64,000 bases of DNA from Bactericera cockerelli (GCA_024516035.1 CM044965.1:4292978-4356977), one strand, 5' to 3'. Positions 51,787 through 63,179 are shown, counted from the first letter of the stretch. Notes: generated by a model not told the origin, from the sequence alone. Translations and numbers: made by a program.

Positions 51787-52329
51787 TTGCATCTTCTCAC
51801 TTCTGTTTATAGGTACTGATTAAAATAGAGAGGTCAGTTGATGACATGGATATCAAAACTATTACCTGCTGATGAGAGCAAATAAGCTCGAAACAGCTGT
51901 CGCGGTATGTTCTGATATTCATATACATCTAGTTCAACTTCTCATTTTTCTGTTTTTACTTATTTATACTGATTATTATGAAAATATAAAAACTAAATAC
52001 CTAAGCAGAAAGCTAATTTCTAAAAGGAACGTGATATAACTCGTCAAATATTTCCAAGGAAACGACTTTTTCATTGAGATACATTAATATAATACTCTCG
52101 TATGCTATAAAATAGCTGTTTATTGTGCTCTGAGGATGTTATTAAAAAAAGAGGTCGTTAATTTTTTACTATGCCATAGCGGAAAATCACTAATAACCTT
52201 TTTAATAGTTAAAAAAATGTCTTGCATACTTTTTTTTCTTCTTTTTTTTTGTTAAGGCCTATTAACTTTTTAGATAAGTTAATTTTGGAAAGTAAGATTA
52301 TTCTTTATAAGTCATGACTACTAATTATG
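51787..52329. other. No recognisable feature
   Basis: AT-rich DNA; no coding or repeat signal I can defend. Confidence 0.4.
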
Positions 52330-52590
52330 ACTCATATTAGGTGCGTCATTGTGAACGATGTAGCCGACAGTGAAGGAAGAGCTCAGCATTCTACCATCTA
52401 CATGGAGCTATTAAGTTGAAGGGCAGAACCAGCAACTGATCGACCCGTGTTTATAGTCCCAGGCAGAAATGCATGGTCTCCCCCTGTTTATAGTCCCCCA
52501 GCCAGACTGCTGGTCTCCTCCCTGTTTATATAGTCTCCTCCTAAGCCCAGACTGCTGGTCTCCTCCCTGTTTATAGTCCCTCAGCCAGAC
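52330..52590 (-). mobile_element. G module with several tandem units
   Basis: GTGCGTCATTGTGAACGATG and GACAGTGAAGGAAGAGC, then CCCTGTTTATAGTCCCCCAG + CCAGACTGCTGGTCTCCTC units repeated three to four times. Confidence 0.75.
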
Positions 52591-53004
52591 TTTTTTATAA
52601 ACTAAATAAATAATTCTTCCATAAATATAAGTCACTTCTACTCTATTTCTATCCTGCCCCGTTTTATAACAGCTGATGATTGCAAAAACGTGACACATTC
52701 AGAAGATTTCCTGAATTTTTTTTCAGGAAACCATTTCAAATACATTACTTCCCGTCCTTTTTCTATCGTTCCTCTAATCTGGCATAAGGACTTTCTGTTC
52801 CACATCTTCAGTAAGGAGTTATTCCTGCCTTGCAGTTTTCAGTGGAGAGCCTTTAAGAAGTAATATAATAATGAAATAATGTGTGTTCTTTATTAATTTA
52901 CTCTTTTTTATGCCAAACAATCAGCAATTAATTAATAGATAACATAGAAAAAAAACCTTCAAAATTCATACAAAAAAATATAGAACAACATTATTTTAAT
53001 TTAT
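52591..53004. other. No gene; small hairpin
   Basis: TTTCCTGAATTTTTTTTCAGGAAA at 52708-52731 is an 8-9-bp-stem hairpin. Nothing else was recognised. Confidence 0.4.
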
Positions 53005-53250
53005 ATTTACAATTGTCTTACAATCCGGGGCGAAATTACTATGTTATTTGTTATTAAAACAAAACTTTAATGGGTTGCGGCAGAATTTAATACTTTTTCT
53101 TTTTATTTAATTATTTAAATCCTACGTAGGTATCCTTTGTGCACAATTCCGCCAGTGGTTGCTGCTCAAATCAAAGCAGCTACTCATTTTTCCTCACGAG
53201 GTATGGGTGGACCCCGGACATCCGGGTACAGAGCTGAAAAATATCTACGC
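53005..53250 (-). mobile_element. I-element fragment followed by a SINE-F body
   Basis: TTACAATTGTCTTACAATCC + GGGGCGAAATTA (I, -) then TTAATGGGTTGCGGCAGAAT ... GCAGCTACTCATTTTTCCTC + ACGAGGTATGGGTGGACCCC (F body, -). The F head is absent. Confidence 0.65.
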
Positions 53251-53499
53251 TTCTCACAATAATAATACTTTTTCAACTTCACTCCTCCTGTAGAAAATTT
53301 TATGCTCATTTTGAAAAGATTAATCTGTTACCTATTGTTTGCTGTAATCTGAGAATTTAGGAAAATCGGGAAATTCAAATACGTCGAGCCAAAACAATAA
53401 GCTGTAACCATTCATTAATATCTACTATTGACAGGTGGTATTTTCAATTTGGTGGCATTTCTGTGCCTGATGTATATGATAAAATAGTAGTTAGACTAT

Positions 53500-53682
53500 T
53501 TATGTAGCTTGTAGCTATATCGTTTCACTGTGCTATACAGGGTGTAGAGCATTTATGTAGCTATATCGTTTCACTGTGTTATACAGGGTGTAAAGAATTT
53601 ATGTAGCTATATCGTTTCACTGTGTTATACAGGGTGTAAAGAATTTATGTAGCTATATCGTTTCACTGTGTTATACAGAAAT
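53500..53682. repeat. Roughly 46-bp tandem repeat, 4 units
   Basis: ATTTATGTAGCTATATCGTT + TCACTGTGTTATACAGGGTG + TAAAGA. Each unit contains TATACAGGGTG, the terminus motif of the mariner-type MITEs here. Confidence 0.85.
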
Positions 53683-54049
53683 ATAAATAAATAAACCTTT
53701 ATTTGGAACAGAAATATTACATACATCAAAATTAATACATACATCAGAACAACCGGTTCCAATTCAGCTTATTTGCTATACAGAGTGAGCATAAAAACTC
53801 ACTCCACGCCTTGTATCTCGAGAACATATCGTTATATCGACAAGCGGTAAAGCATGTGTTGCTTCTTTTTCTGGGGATCAATTTTGATTTCAAAATAATT
53901 GTCTTGAGTGGTTCTCGAAATACAAGAGTGGTGTGAAGGAAAACCAAAAGAAAAAAGTGAAAATGTAGTACATCCATCCCCCCCAAAATTTTGAAAAACA
54001 CCTGGAAAAAACTACAATTCGCAATATAATTATGTAGTACATCCATCCA

Positions 54050-54290
54050 GCCACGCCACTCGTGATGATAATGTTCGAAACAGATGAAAGGGCGAAACAG
54101 AGGTATAAAAGAAGGATTGATGTGTTCCAACTTTGTTCCAACTGAAAGGGCGAAACAGATGTCTAAAAAAATGGTTCATGTGTTCCAACTTTGTTTGTGC
54201 AGCCACGCCACTAGTGATGATAATGTTTCTAGACTGAAAGGGCGAAACAGAGAAGGGTTGATGTTTTCCAACTTTGTTGGTCGTTCTGTC
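54050..54290. repeat. Roughly 90-bp imperfect tandem repeat, about 3 units
   Basis: CTGAAAGGGCGAAACAGA, TGATGTGTTCCAACTTTGTT and CCACGCCACT(C/A)GTGATGATA recur, partly in different order. Confidence 0.7.
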
Positions 54291-54419
54291 AATATTCATC
54301 AGCTCGGTAATGGCGACGAGGGTGAATGCATTTTCTCTCAGGGAGCACTGTCGAACCTAACCGGGGATGAAATCCAATTCCATGACGTACATCTAAGAGT
54401 GAAACGTTTTAAAGTTCAA

Positions 54420-55165
54420 AGAGTAGGTTTGGCGAAGAAGAAATTGGAAGAAGGGGTGGAGGAGAAGGATGAGAAGGAGAAGGAGGAGAAGGAGTAGGAG
54501 GTGGAGGAGGAGGAGAAGGAGGTGGAGAATGAAGAGGAGGAGAAAGAAAAGAAGGGGCAGAAGTAGGTGGAGGAGGAAGAGTAGGAGGAGGAAGAGCAAG
54601 AGTAGGAGGAGAAGGAGGAGGAAGAACAGTAAGAGAAGAAGGAAAAGGAGGAAGAGGAGGAAGAAGAGGAGAGTGAGGAGAAAGAAAAGAAGGGGGAAGA
54701 GTAGGTGTAGGAGGAGGAAAAGAGGAGAAAGAGGAGGAGAAGGACAAGGGAGGAGGAGGAGAAGGAGGAGGAGAAGGAAAAGGAGGAGGAGGAGAAAGAG
54801 TAGGAGGATAAAGAGGAGGAGAAGGACAAGGAGGAGGAGGAGGAAGAGTAGGAGAAAGAGGAGGAGAAGGAAAAGGAGGAGGAGAAGGAAAAGGAGGAGG
54901 AGAGAGGAAAAGGAGGAGGAGGAGGGGAGAAAGTAGAGAAGGGGGAAGAGTAGGTGTAGCAAGATGAGGAGGAGAAGGAGAGGGATAATTAAGAGGAGGA
55001 AAAAGCGGTGGAGGAGTAAGAGGAGAAGGAAAAGGAGGTAGTACAAGGAGACGGAGGAAAAGAAGATAGTATAAAGAATGGGGGAGGATAAGGAGGAAGA
55101 AGTAAAGGTGATGGAGGAGGAGAAAAAAAGGTGAAGGAGTAAGAGTAGGAGGAAGAGGAGTAGAG
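54420..55165. repeat. (GGA)n purine tract
   Basis: GGAGGAGAAGGAGGA-type sequence over about 740 bp; AGAAAGAAAAGAAGGGG(C/G)A(A)GAGTAGGTGTAG-like landmarks recur near 54540, 54680 and 54930. ORFs on both strands are compositional. Confidence 0.95.
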
Positions 55166-55409
55166 AGTTTAGAAAAACAAAATGAAACGAAACGAAAATG
55201 AACAGAATAATTTAATGTACAGTATACAGAGTTTCTTTTAGCTTATTACTTCCGAGAAATTTCTAATATTAGAAATAGTGTTCGGAAGTATTGTGTTCGT
55301 TTTTGTAAAATAATAATATTTTTTTGCTCCGATTTCAATTTCTGGACGTTTTATAACCTCCTGAGCAGCTTTGGTTTTGTGTCTGTGTGTCGGTCTATCT
55401 GTTAAATAT

Positions 55410-55587
55410 AGGTATTCCTGGTAGCTCAGTGGTAAAGGTTCGAAACCCAGCCGGGACATGACAAGTTACCCTCCCATTTGGGATTTATACCACATCACAT
55501 AATAATACTTCTTGGGCTCACTGCTGGAATAATGGGACTTTCATAGTCCTAAACGGGCAGTATAAATAAGGCGATATTATTATTGTT
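55410..55587 (+). mobile_element. SINE-A with a deleted head middle
   Basis: TTCCTGGTAGCTCAGTGGTA + AAG joins directly to GTTCGAAACCCAGCCGGGAC, losing the anticodon arm; the body and GCGATATTATTATTG tail are intact. Confidence 0.85.
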
Positions 55588-56137
55588 AATTAACATGGTT
55601 TCTAATACTGTAACCCTACACCTACAACCAGGACAGATAATAATCACACAATAACAACAAATTACACTACAAAATTCTCAAAATTGAAAACATAGTACGT
55701 ATACACATTGTTCAAATTTCAGTTCACTCGAATACAGCTTTTCACTTTTCACATTTTGAGGTGAGAAATGAAATTTGATGGATTCAAAAGTTTTAAAAAC
55801 TTTCCTTCGGAAATTCATCACAAGTTTGAGGTGAGCCCGGGTGAAAAGTAAAAGTAGAATCCAGTTTCTCTAGTTCCGAGTTTTGTTTGCCATTCGTTAT
55901 GTGTGTAGTTTGACTTTTCGCTAGAAGTTGTGTGTTGAATTCGTTTGATCATGAAACTTGCTTCGGTCGGGGATTTAGAAAAGAGTTAGAAGCTTTCAGT
56001 CGAGCTTGAAATGTGCAGAATCATGTGAAATGTTTTCACGTCGGATTACTTTGGTGAGTTTTGGCGAACTATTGCCTGATGGGTTGGAGATAGAGGTAAA
56101 GAGAAGGGCAGAAAACTTAAGATCTATGTGAGCGCGC
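55588..56137. other. No gene; short direct repeats
   Basis: GAGGTGAGAAATGAAATTTG and GAGGTGAGCCCGGGTGAAAAG lie about 70 bp apart. Nothing coding is seen. Confidence 0.4.
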
Positions 56138-56312
56138 GATGAGCTAAGTGGTTAAGGACTCGCTTGCCATGCGGAAGGTCCCGGGTTCGATCCCTCGTAC
56201 CGAAAAAAATTCTAAAATTGTATTCCCCTAGTTATACTTAATGTTGACATAATGGGACTACCTGTCTTGCGCTTACAGTCTAAATAAAGCACTACTTAGG
56301 TATACTTTTACT
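56138..56312 (+). mobile_element. SINE-E2, variant with a different body
   Basis: E-type head (GATGAGCTAAGTGGTTAAGG + ACTCGCTTGCCATGCGGAAG + GTCCCGGGTTCGATCCC). A short body ends ATAATGGGACTACCTGTCTT + GCGCTTACAGTCTAAATAAA + GCACTACTTA. The same tail recurs at 59748. Confidence 0.8.
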
Positions 56313-56318
56313 TACATA

Positions 56319-56445
56319 ATGTATTATACATTACGACATGACTGTACATACGATTAATTCCATCTTATACATTACGACATGACTGTATAAGTGTATATAT
56401 TTCCATCTTATACGTTACGACATGACTGTATAAATAATTCCATCA
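56319..56445. repeat. Roughly 45-bp tandem repeat, about 3 units
   Basis: TATACATTACGACATGACTG + TATAA...ATAATTCCATCT. Confidence 0.8.
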
Positions 56446-56934
56446 AATCCTTGTCTGAAACTTTCTCTGAAACTTTTTGCGATTATCCTAATTTCTTCCT
56501 CTCTCTCTCTCGAATAGTTTCCAATTTATGAACAGCGAGTGCTTCCTGAATGTGAATATGTTCTTTCCATATTGATTGAAAAGAGTTTTCCCGTAGAGCA
56601 AATAGAAAGCTTGTTTAAATAGAATTAAACTGAAAATGTGGAGATAAAAATAGAATCCTTTTTCATCCTCTTCACCCTACCCTTTCTCTCTCTCTCTCTC
56701 GTTTTTATTCCATGTTTCTCGAAACCTTTCTTCCATTTTGAGGTTCTAAGTCTTATGTCAACGGCTTTGTTGGAAGATAAATTTGATGCTTTGTACATAT
56801 TAAATGTGGGAAAAAAAGGAGTGAGTGGTGCAACTGTTATACCGAAAAATAAGCAAGTCCTTAAACTGTTTAAATGTTCTAGAAAATGACACTGTTCACA
56901 AAGTGCGTGTGTATACTGTATGAAAAGACACAGA
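56446..56934. other. No recognisable feature
   Basis: CT patches at 56500-56512 and 56687-56701. An 83-codon Phe/Leu-rich frame at 56638 has no motif. Confidence 0.35.
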
Positions 56935-57310
56935 AAAAACCTGTTTCTCTGTGGTATTATATCAGAATTTTAGTGGGTTGCGCAAAATTACGTATAATGA
57001 TAATATCGGTCTTATTTATACCGCCCGATTAGGACTATTGAGTCCCATTATTACAGCAGTAAGCCCAAGACGTATTATTATGAGGTAAAAATCCCAAATA
57101 TGAGGAAAACTTGTCTTGTCCCGGCTGGGTTTCGAACCCGCGTCCTCTGGAATACATGACCTTTCCACTATCTTTAATATTATTATATCAATAATTTCGT
57201 AACCTCATATAGAACAATTAGAACAATGAGTGAATTCTGTAATACCCAGTGTGGAGAAAGTACGAGTAAAAAAATTCCACATCCGCTGGGATTCGAACTC
57301 GAGTTACCAT
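56935..57310 (-). mobile_element. SINE-F split by SINE-A
   Basis: The F tail complement (CTGTTTCTCTGTGGTATTAT + ATCAGAATTTTAGTGGGTTG) runs to about 56997. A minus-strand SINE-A follows (57000-57155: TCTTATTTATACCGCCCGAT ... GGGTTTCGAACCCGCGTCCT). F then resumes (CCTTTCCACTATCTTTAATA ... CTGGGATTCGAACTCGAGTT). SINE-A is the younger insertion. Confidence 0.75.
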
Positions 57311-57480
57311 GCCTGCAAAATTATAAACAATAGCCGTATTTTTCTTTCCAACCAAAGTGGATTCAAATGGAATAAAATGGACGAATTGGAAGAAAGTCAT
57401 TTTTCTTTTGGAAAAAAACGAAAGGAGGAGAAATCTTCTTCCAGTTTGGTTAACCAAAATGGATTTAAAAAATTCTTGTT

Positions 57481-57516
<36 letters not shown>

Positions 57517-57940
57517 TACTTAACGCCCTGCAAACGAGAGCAATTACTAAGTAAAATGTCTAAACCTATCTTATCTATTATAAATTATAAACTATGATTT
57601 GATTTCACAAATTAAAATTTTTGTGTTCTCTTTAAAAACACTAGGTAGGTCTGCAAAGTCCAGATTTGAGGAATATAATTATGTTATAAGTATCCATGGC
57701 TGTGGGCAGTGTTGAGTCACTGTATACCGGGCTTAGACTAGGACCTCCAGAGGAGAAAAAGGGGGACTGTTTTCTCTGTCTCAGACCCAACAATGGAACT
57801 TGAAAGATTTATATGTTTCATTGATGGGTATATCAAATTTATTGGATTAATTTAGATTTATTAACAACAATTGATTATAATTTATTATCTGCGATCCTCT
57901 AGTCATGAATCCAAATTGTTGGAACCATTTATTGATATGT
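57311..57940. other. Poly-T run and likely 3' flank of the LINE fragment
   Basis: A run of about 28 T lies at 57482-57511. The stretch 57700-57940 borders the minus-strand RT fragment and may hold its 3' continuation or UTR, but no frame is open. Confidence 0.4.
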
Positions 57941-58510
57941 TTATTTGTAACATTCTAAACACAGGCGATTAGGTGTGTACAGAAGTCTTAGTGTGTCCGT
58001 GTTTTGGAAAAAGTTGCCATGTCTAAGAATCATACCCAATGTTTGGAAAGCCTTTTTGCATGTCTCAATTATATGTTGCTCAAATTTCAGATTGGCTTGA
58101 AAGGTGACACCCAGGTCTTTTTTGGTTGTCACCTTTTCAAGGGGCAAGTTATTTATTTTATATTGGTACATGCAGAAAGTCCTCCTTCGAGTAAGACTCA
58201 TGACATGACACTTCTTAATACTGAATTCCAATTTCTTTTTTCCAAGCCATTTTACGACCGCATCCAGATCCTCCTGCAACAGACGACAATCATTCTCATT
58301 GGAGATTACTCTAAAGAGTTTGAAATCGTCCGCATACAAGAGGTATTGAGAATGGTTTAGTACCTCTCCTATGCCATCCATTAATATTGCAAAGAATATT
58401 CCTGACAATTTGGATCCCTGAATCACAGAGGACGTGGGGAAATATGGTTCAGATAAACAACCCTTAAAGAAAACCCTTTGTTCTCTCCTCTGGAGGTACG
58501 AGGTTTCCAT
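57941..58510 (-). pseudogene. Jockey/CR1-type LINE reverse-transcriptase fragment
   Basis: A 189-codon minus-strand frame. SSVIQGSKLSGIFFAI corresponds to the RT motif that normally reads G(V)PQGS.L.P(L)LF; YLLYADDFKLF is the catalytic YADD motif. LQEDLDAVVKWLGKKKLEFS + IKKCHVM and KDLGVTFQANLKFEQHI are the thumb-proximal motifs of jockey/CR1-like LINEs. The N-terminal RT motifs and the endonuclease are missing upstream, and the homology stops at TLRLLYT. The first Met (58510) is only the first in the open stretch. A 5'- and 3'-truncated copy. Confidence 0.8.
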
Positions 58511-58930
58511 TTCTTTATTCCTGGTTTGTTTTTATTTTTCCATTGTTTATCTTTAAAAGTACCGAAACGCATTTTTCTTTCACGAATCCCGCGTCCACGT
58601 TCACGGAAGCTAAACTTGGAGGAAAATGGAAATAATTGAGAAAAAAAAGAACCGAACCTGGAAAAAAATAAAACATAATCCAAAATAAAAGCGCGACTAA
58701 TTTGTGCTACATCACTTAAATCTGTGCCTATCTACCTATCTGACTGATTGGTTGTCTGTTCCCAACACCACAGTCTAAACGGTAACAGATATCGATCAAG
58801 CTTAACAGTTCCATCGACAACGACAAGGCAGATAGTGTTCAACGTGACATCAACGCTGGTGACTATACGCTATACGTAGGACTTAAGTACAAGTGAAAAC
58901 TTAATTACTAAATTACTCGAAAATGGTGTA
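58511..58930. other. No recognisable feature
   Basis: No repeat family or exon was recognised between the RT fragment and the MITE. Confidence 0.4.
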
Positions 58931-59023
58931 CAGGGTGGAACAAAAAAAAACGTTTACACCCGTTAATGGTAGATTACTGACGACATTGCCAGCCCGAATC
59001 TGCAATCCGTTTTTTCTAGTGAA
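58931..59023 (-). mobile_element. Mariner-type MITE H, copy 2
   Basis: GTACAGGGTGGAACAAAAAA, ACGTTTACACCCGTTAATGG + TAGATTACTGACGACATTGC + CAGCCCGAATCTGC is the reverse complement of 41381-41474. Its far end is degraded. Confidence 0.75.
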
Positions 59024-59224
59024 AATGTTCAAACAGTGATATTTTAATGGTAAGCCAAATGGACCTACAACGTTGCCCTGTGCAAAACCCCCATAAATCA
59101 TTCCCAGAGTCGAAAGCTTTGTGCAAATCCCGTAATTAGTACTGTCAACGAAGATTAAGAACGGTACACTCTCCCGGAATGGCTCATCAATTTAGTCAAC
59201 AAAATATCAACAGGTAATCTTCTT

Positions 59225-59960
59225 TACCCGACTTATCCTCTCTCTCTCTTTTCCTATCTTCTCTCTCTCTTTCTCTCCCTCTTTTCTCTCTCTCTCTTTC
59301 TCTTTCTTTCTCTCTCTCCCTCTCTTTTTCTCTCTCTCTTTTCCTATATTCGCTCTCTTTTATTCTCTATCTTTTCTCTCTTTTATTCTCTCTCTCTATC
59401 TTTTCTCTCTCTCTCTCTCTATCTCTTTTCCTATATTCGCTCTCTTTTATTCTCTCTCTCTATTTTTCCTCTCTCCCTTTTCCTATATTCGCTCTCTTTT
59501 ACTCTTTCTCTCTTACTCTTTATATCTCTATCTTCTTTCGCTCTCTCTCTCTCTCTCTCTTTTCCTATATTCTTCGCTCTCTCTTATTCTCTCTCCCTTA
59601 CTGTTTCTCTCTCTATCTTCTCTCTCTCTCTTTTCTCTCTCTCTCTCTTTTCTCTCTCTCTCTCTCTTTTCCTATATTCTTCGCTCTCTTTTATTCTCTC
59701 TCTCTTACTCTTTCTCTCTCTATTTCTCTCTCTCTCTCTATCTGTTAGCGTAATGGGACTTCTTGTCTCGAGCTGACAGTCTAAATAAAGCACTACTATA
59801 CTATACTATACTATACTATACTATCTTCTCTCTCTCTCTTACTCTTTCCCTCTTTATCTTCTCTCTCCCTTTCTCTCTCTCTTTTCCTATATTTACTCTC
59901 TCTTATACTCTCTCTCTTACTCTTTCTCTCTTTTACTCTTTCTTTCTCTCTCTCTCTCTG
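59225..59960. repeat. (CT)n-rich tract with embedded SINE-E2 tail
   Basis: CTCTCTTTTCCTATATTCGC + TCTCTTTTATTCTCTCTCT recurs about every 60-100 bp. At 59748-59823 the tract is interrupted by GTAATGGGACTTCTTGTCTC + GAGCTGACAGTCTAAATAAA + GCACTACTA and a (TACTA)n microsatellite, which is the E2 SINE tail. Confidence 0.9.
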
Positions 59961-60544
59961 ACCCATGTTTTCTCTCCCATTGTGTATCCTGGCTAACATT
60001 GTTAATCCTGGAAAGACTATTTAGGAGGGCGGGAACGGGCGGTAGACTAAATGAGGGAATATTGAAATGGGAAAGGGATGTTTTCAGAGGTACAGGAGCC
60101 TGTCAAAGGTTTCTCTTTTTACATTCCTTATCCTATAGAAAGGAAAACAATGGAATCACACAAAATTTTCAATAGACAGTTTTCAGTGCCAAAACACGTT
60201 TTATGTGGTCCTCAGACCCTAAATCCAAAGTTTCAGATATTGGTCCGTGTGTCGGTCTGTAAACAAAATATCTCAAGAACAGCATTAGCTAGAGACTTGA
60301 AATTCATTACAAAGGTCAGAAATGTATAGAGGACTCAGCACGAAACTTATGAAAAAAATCGGTGCCACCAATGGCGCCTTTTTGACCACCAATTGGCGGC
60401 GTTTGGCCGTTCTGCCTAAACGATAAGAGATATGAAATTTTTATAAGAACAAGTTTATCTTGTAATAATAATATAACCGAGCTATATTCTGATCATTTTT
60501 TTTTCTTTATTGTTTGATGTTCCATGTTGGTTGTAGTTTCAATA
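59961..60544. other. No gene; unique-looking DNA
   Basis: Moderately balanced composition. GGCGCCTTTTTGACCACCAA + TTGGCGGCG at 60373-60401 contains small inverted motifs. No defensible coding sequence. Confidence 0.35.
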
Positions 60545-60690
60545 CACCGACCTCAGTATCTTGATCAATAAGTCGGTGGACTTGTAATCTGAAGGTCGCC
60601 GGTCGGTGGTTCAAGTCCAAAGTTAAACAAATATTTAGTAAAGCTAGTTTGAGTAGTTGTGGCATCTTAAAAGTGATTTAACACAAATAT
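60545..60690 (+). mobile_element. SINE-C
   Basis: ACCGACCTCAGTATCTTGAT + CAATAAGTCGGTGGACTTGT, box B GTGGTTCAAGTCC, AGTAGTTGTGGCATCTTAAA + AGTGATTTAACACAAATATG. Confidence 0.8.
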
Positions 60691-62039
60691 GATAACTTTT
60701 TTAAGACTACATAGTTTCATGTTAGTGATCTGACGGAACTGAATTTTTTAAAATATTTATCATCATCTTTATTTTTAATTTCTCTCTCTGTTTCTATTTT
60801 TTTTCTCTTTCTCTTTCTATCATTCTATTTTTCTTTCTCTTCATCTTTCATTTTTGCTTTCTCTTTCTCTCTCTCTCGTTCTCTTTTTCTGTCTACTTTC
60901 CTTATTTGTTTGTTTAATTTTCTTATATTTTTTTTTTCTTTTCACTATTTTTCCTAACCTTTTCTCTTTTTTCCTCAATCTATTTTTCTCACACACTCTC
61001 GTTTAAACTTCCATCTATTCCTCCGTCAACCAAGAAGCTCTTCTCTATTATACCCTCTTTTCCACACCGACAAGATTGTATGTTTACTTTTCTTCAAATT
61101 GTTTGGGGATGTTTTCTCAGCATGAATAGACGACACCTTTATTTTTCAAGTAGGTAAGAAATTTTTTGAGGTGAAGATGAGTATAGTGTAGATTAGGTGA
61201 GGTACATGACTGTGAACCAATGTAGAAGATGAATATAGTGTTTCGCTAGAGGACTATAAACAGATAACAGACTAGAAAACCCTTACAAGCCAGGCTAGCT
61301 TGCAGTTTTCTTAGGGGTGTAATGGCTTTTAAAGAAAAGTCCAAGTCCTCATGATGGTTGATCGTCGTACATAGAAATACGAGTATGTGTTTCAGGACGA
61401 GCCAACTTTGAAATAAAGTTGGCTGGAGACCATGACTCACCCCTCCAGCTGTAGCCAAGCTGGCTACAAAACATGAATATTGTGTAGATTTGGTGAGGTA
61501 CATGACTGTGAACCAATGTAGAGAGGGAGAAAATGAGGTGAAGATGTAACAGTACAATTCTTTTTTAATAATTATTTTGCATTAGTTGTCTCGACAATCA
61601 ACACTGAGGAGTGAGGAAGTAATGGATAACTCATAACGTAAGTATAATGTACATCTATGTATATTGTATATATATTTTTTTAAAGATGAGTGTTTCACAG
61701 CCGAAGTGTGGGTGTGGGTGTGTGGAAGATAATTTCTGTCTAGCTGTGTGAGAGAGAATGAGTAGAAGGAGATAATTGAATGAAAATTAAAAGATATGAA
61801 AGGGAAGAGAGAGATAAAAATAAGTCGTGAGATGAAAAAATGAAGAGAATCGCTACGAATTTGACAACCGGGTTGGAAAAAAATCTTTTCTTTATCTTTT
61901 AAAATATACTGAGGATTTTGTTTCGAGATTTTCATTCATTTTAAAAACGAATCAAATTATACCGGATGTGCTCAAGACAGTAAAACGTCGGATAGACGCA
62001 TAAACAGTCGGAATAAAAACTAATAGAATAAGAAATAAT
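60691..62039. other. No gene; CT-rich patch and a two-copy direct repeat
   Basis: 60778-60985 is CT/T-rich. GTGTAGATTAGGTGAGGTAC + ATGACTGTGAACCAATGTAG at 61186-61225 recurs at 61481-61520. Between them lies a G-like scrap (GAGGACTATAAACAGATAAC, 61249). Confidence 0.55.
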
Positions 62040-62245
62040 TGACCCGGAGGTTGCGGGTTCGAATTTCGGCTGGAGCGGAAAATTCTGACCGAGTTTTTAC
62101 CCTTTCGGAATAGCATGGGTGTAAAGGTAAATTGTCGGGGTGGAATAGAATATAATAATATATTATACCTTGTTTATACTGCCGAGGTAAGACTGAAAAA
62201 TCCCTTTACTCCAGCAGTCAAACAGGTCTTATATATTTTATGGGA
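62040..62245. mobile_element. Diverged tRNA-like box B and SINE-A body scrap
   Basis: GGAGGTTGCGGGTTCGAATT + TCGGCTGGAGC (+) at 62046-62077. Then a minus-strand A-like piece TTGTTTATACTGCCGAGGTA ... TCCAGCAGTCAAACAGGTCT at 62169-62231. Confidence 0.5.
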
Positions 62246-62284
62246 TACATTTATGGGGTAATGCCAAAACCGTTCCGGGGTACA

Positions 62285-62630
62285 ATTTTTATTGTTATCT
62301 GACCTGGTAGCAGGGTTTTCAGTGAAACCCTTACAATTAACACTGCATGCGACCTAATTAGATCTATTGTGACCAGTTGTTTCTATTCGGTTTTAACGTC
62401 CTGATTTGAGATAGTCAGGCCGGGGGTTTTACCCTCAATTCGCTGGGAATCGTCCCAAATACCCACATCATAACGTCACCCAGCCTGGGTAGGGCCGGAA
62501 GTGCCAGCCTCACGTGTTTGAAAGGGACAGAATTTTTTTTTCAAAAAGTCTGCCCCAACCGGGAGTCGAACTCGAGACCTCTGGATTACGGGCAGTAGTC
62601 ACAACCATTACGCCACGGAGGCTGGGGGGG
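62285..62630 (-). mobile_element. SINE-D variant, full length
   Basis: Same variant 3' part as 47128-47473 (GCGACCTAATTAGATCTATT + GTGACCAGTTG), then CCAGCCTGGGTAGGGCCGGA ... GGATTACGGGCAGTAGTCAC + AACCATTACGCCACGGAGGC. Confidence 0.85.
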
Positions 62631-62814
62631 TACAATTACATTGAAGAAAAAGCCGCCGGCGCGGCGTTTACACTGAAGGTTGAGAAACCCTGGATTCACT
62701 AAGCCAATAAAAAATGTACTTTAGAAAATTGTCGCGAGCAGACAAATAATCCTCATAGATGTCAGCCAGCCTCGAGGGGAAGTAATGTTGTAGTTGTTAT
62801 TGCGATGATTACTT

Positions 62815-63035
62815 GACGTGCACTGGTATAGTCAATTGGTTAACGCGCAAGTCTGGTAATCCAGGCAGCATAGGGATCCGTTGGTTCGAATCCCACCCAG
62901 TGCATGCATTTTTCTTCATTAAACTGAGTTTGTGACCACGTAATAATAAAACTCTGTGGGTTATGTGGTAGAATTTTTTTAAAGCATTAACCTCGCCTTA
63001 TGGTTACCTGCCACTAAAGAGTTTTATTATTATTA
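62815..63035 (+). mobile_element. SINE-B, full length
   Basis: GTGCACTGGTATAGTCAATT + GGTTAACGCGCAAGTCTGG, box B TTGGTTCGAATCCCACCCAGTGC, tail CCTCGCCTTATGGTTACCTG + CCACTAAAGAGTTTTATTATT. Confidence 0.85.
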
Positions 63036-63179
63036 TGATGATGGCTATACTGATGTTGGTTATCAGAATAATGGTTGTAATAAGAGTGAAACATCAGCAA
63101 ATTTTAAATCCTCCACATTTTTCTTGGTTATTATTTGGAAATAACTTTTCTGCATTTCTCCATTTTTTTCTTGGCTCTT

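Noticed and set aside
54393..55046. 217-codon Leu-rich ORF that could be mistaken for a membrane protein
   Set aside because: Complement of (GGA)n; no start context, domain or codon structure.
57744..58497. ACCTCCAGAGGAG inverted pair around the LINE fragment as transposon ends
   Set aside because: Only about 13 bp. The right copy lies within RT coding sequence, so coincidence is likely.
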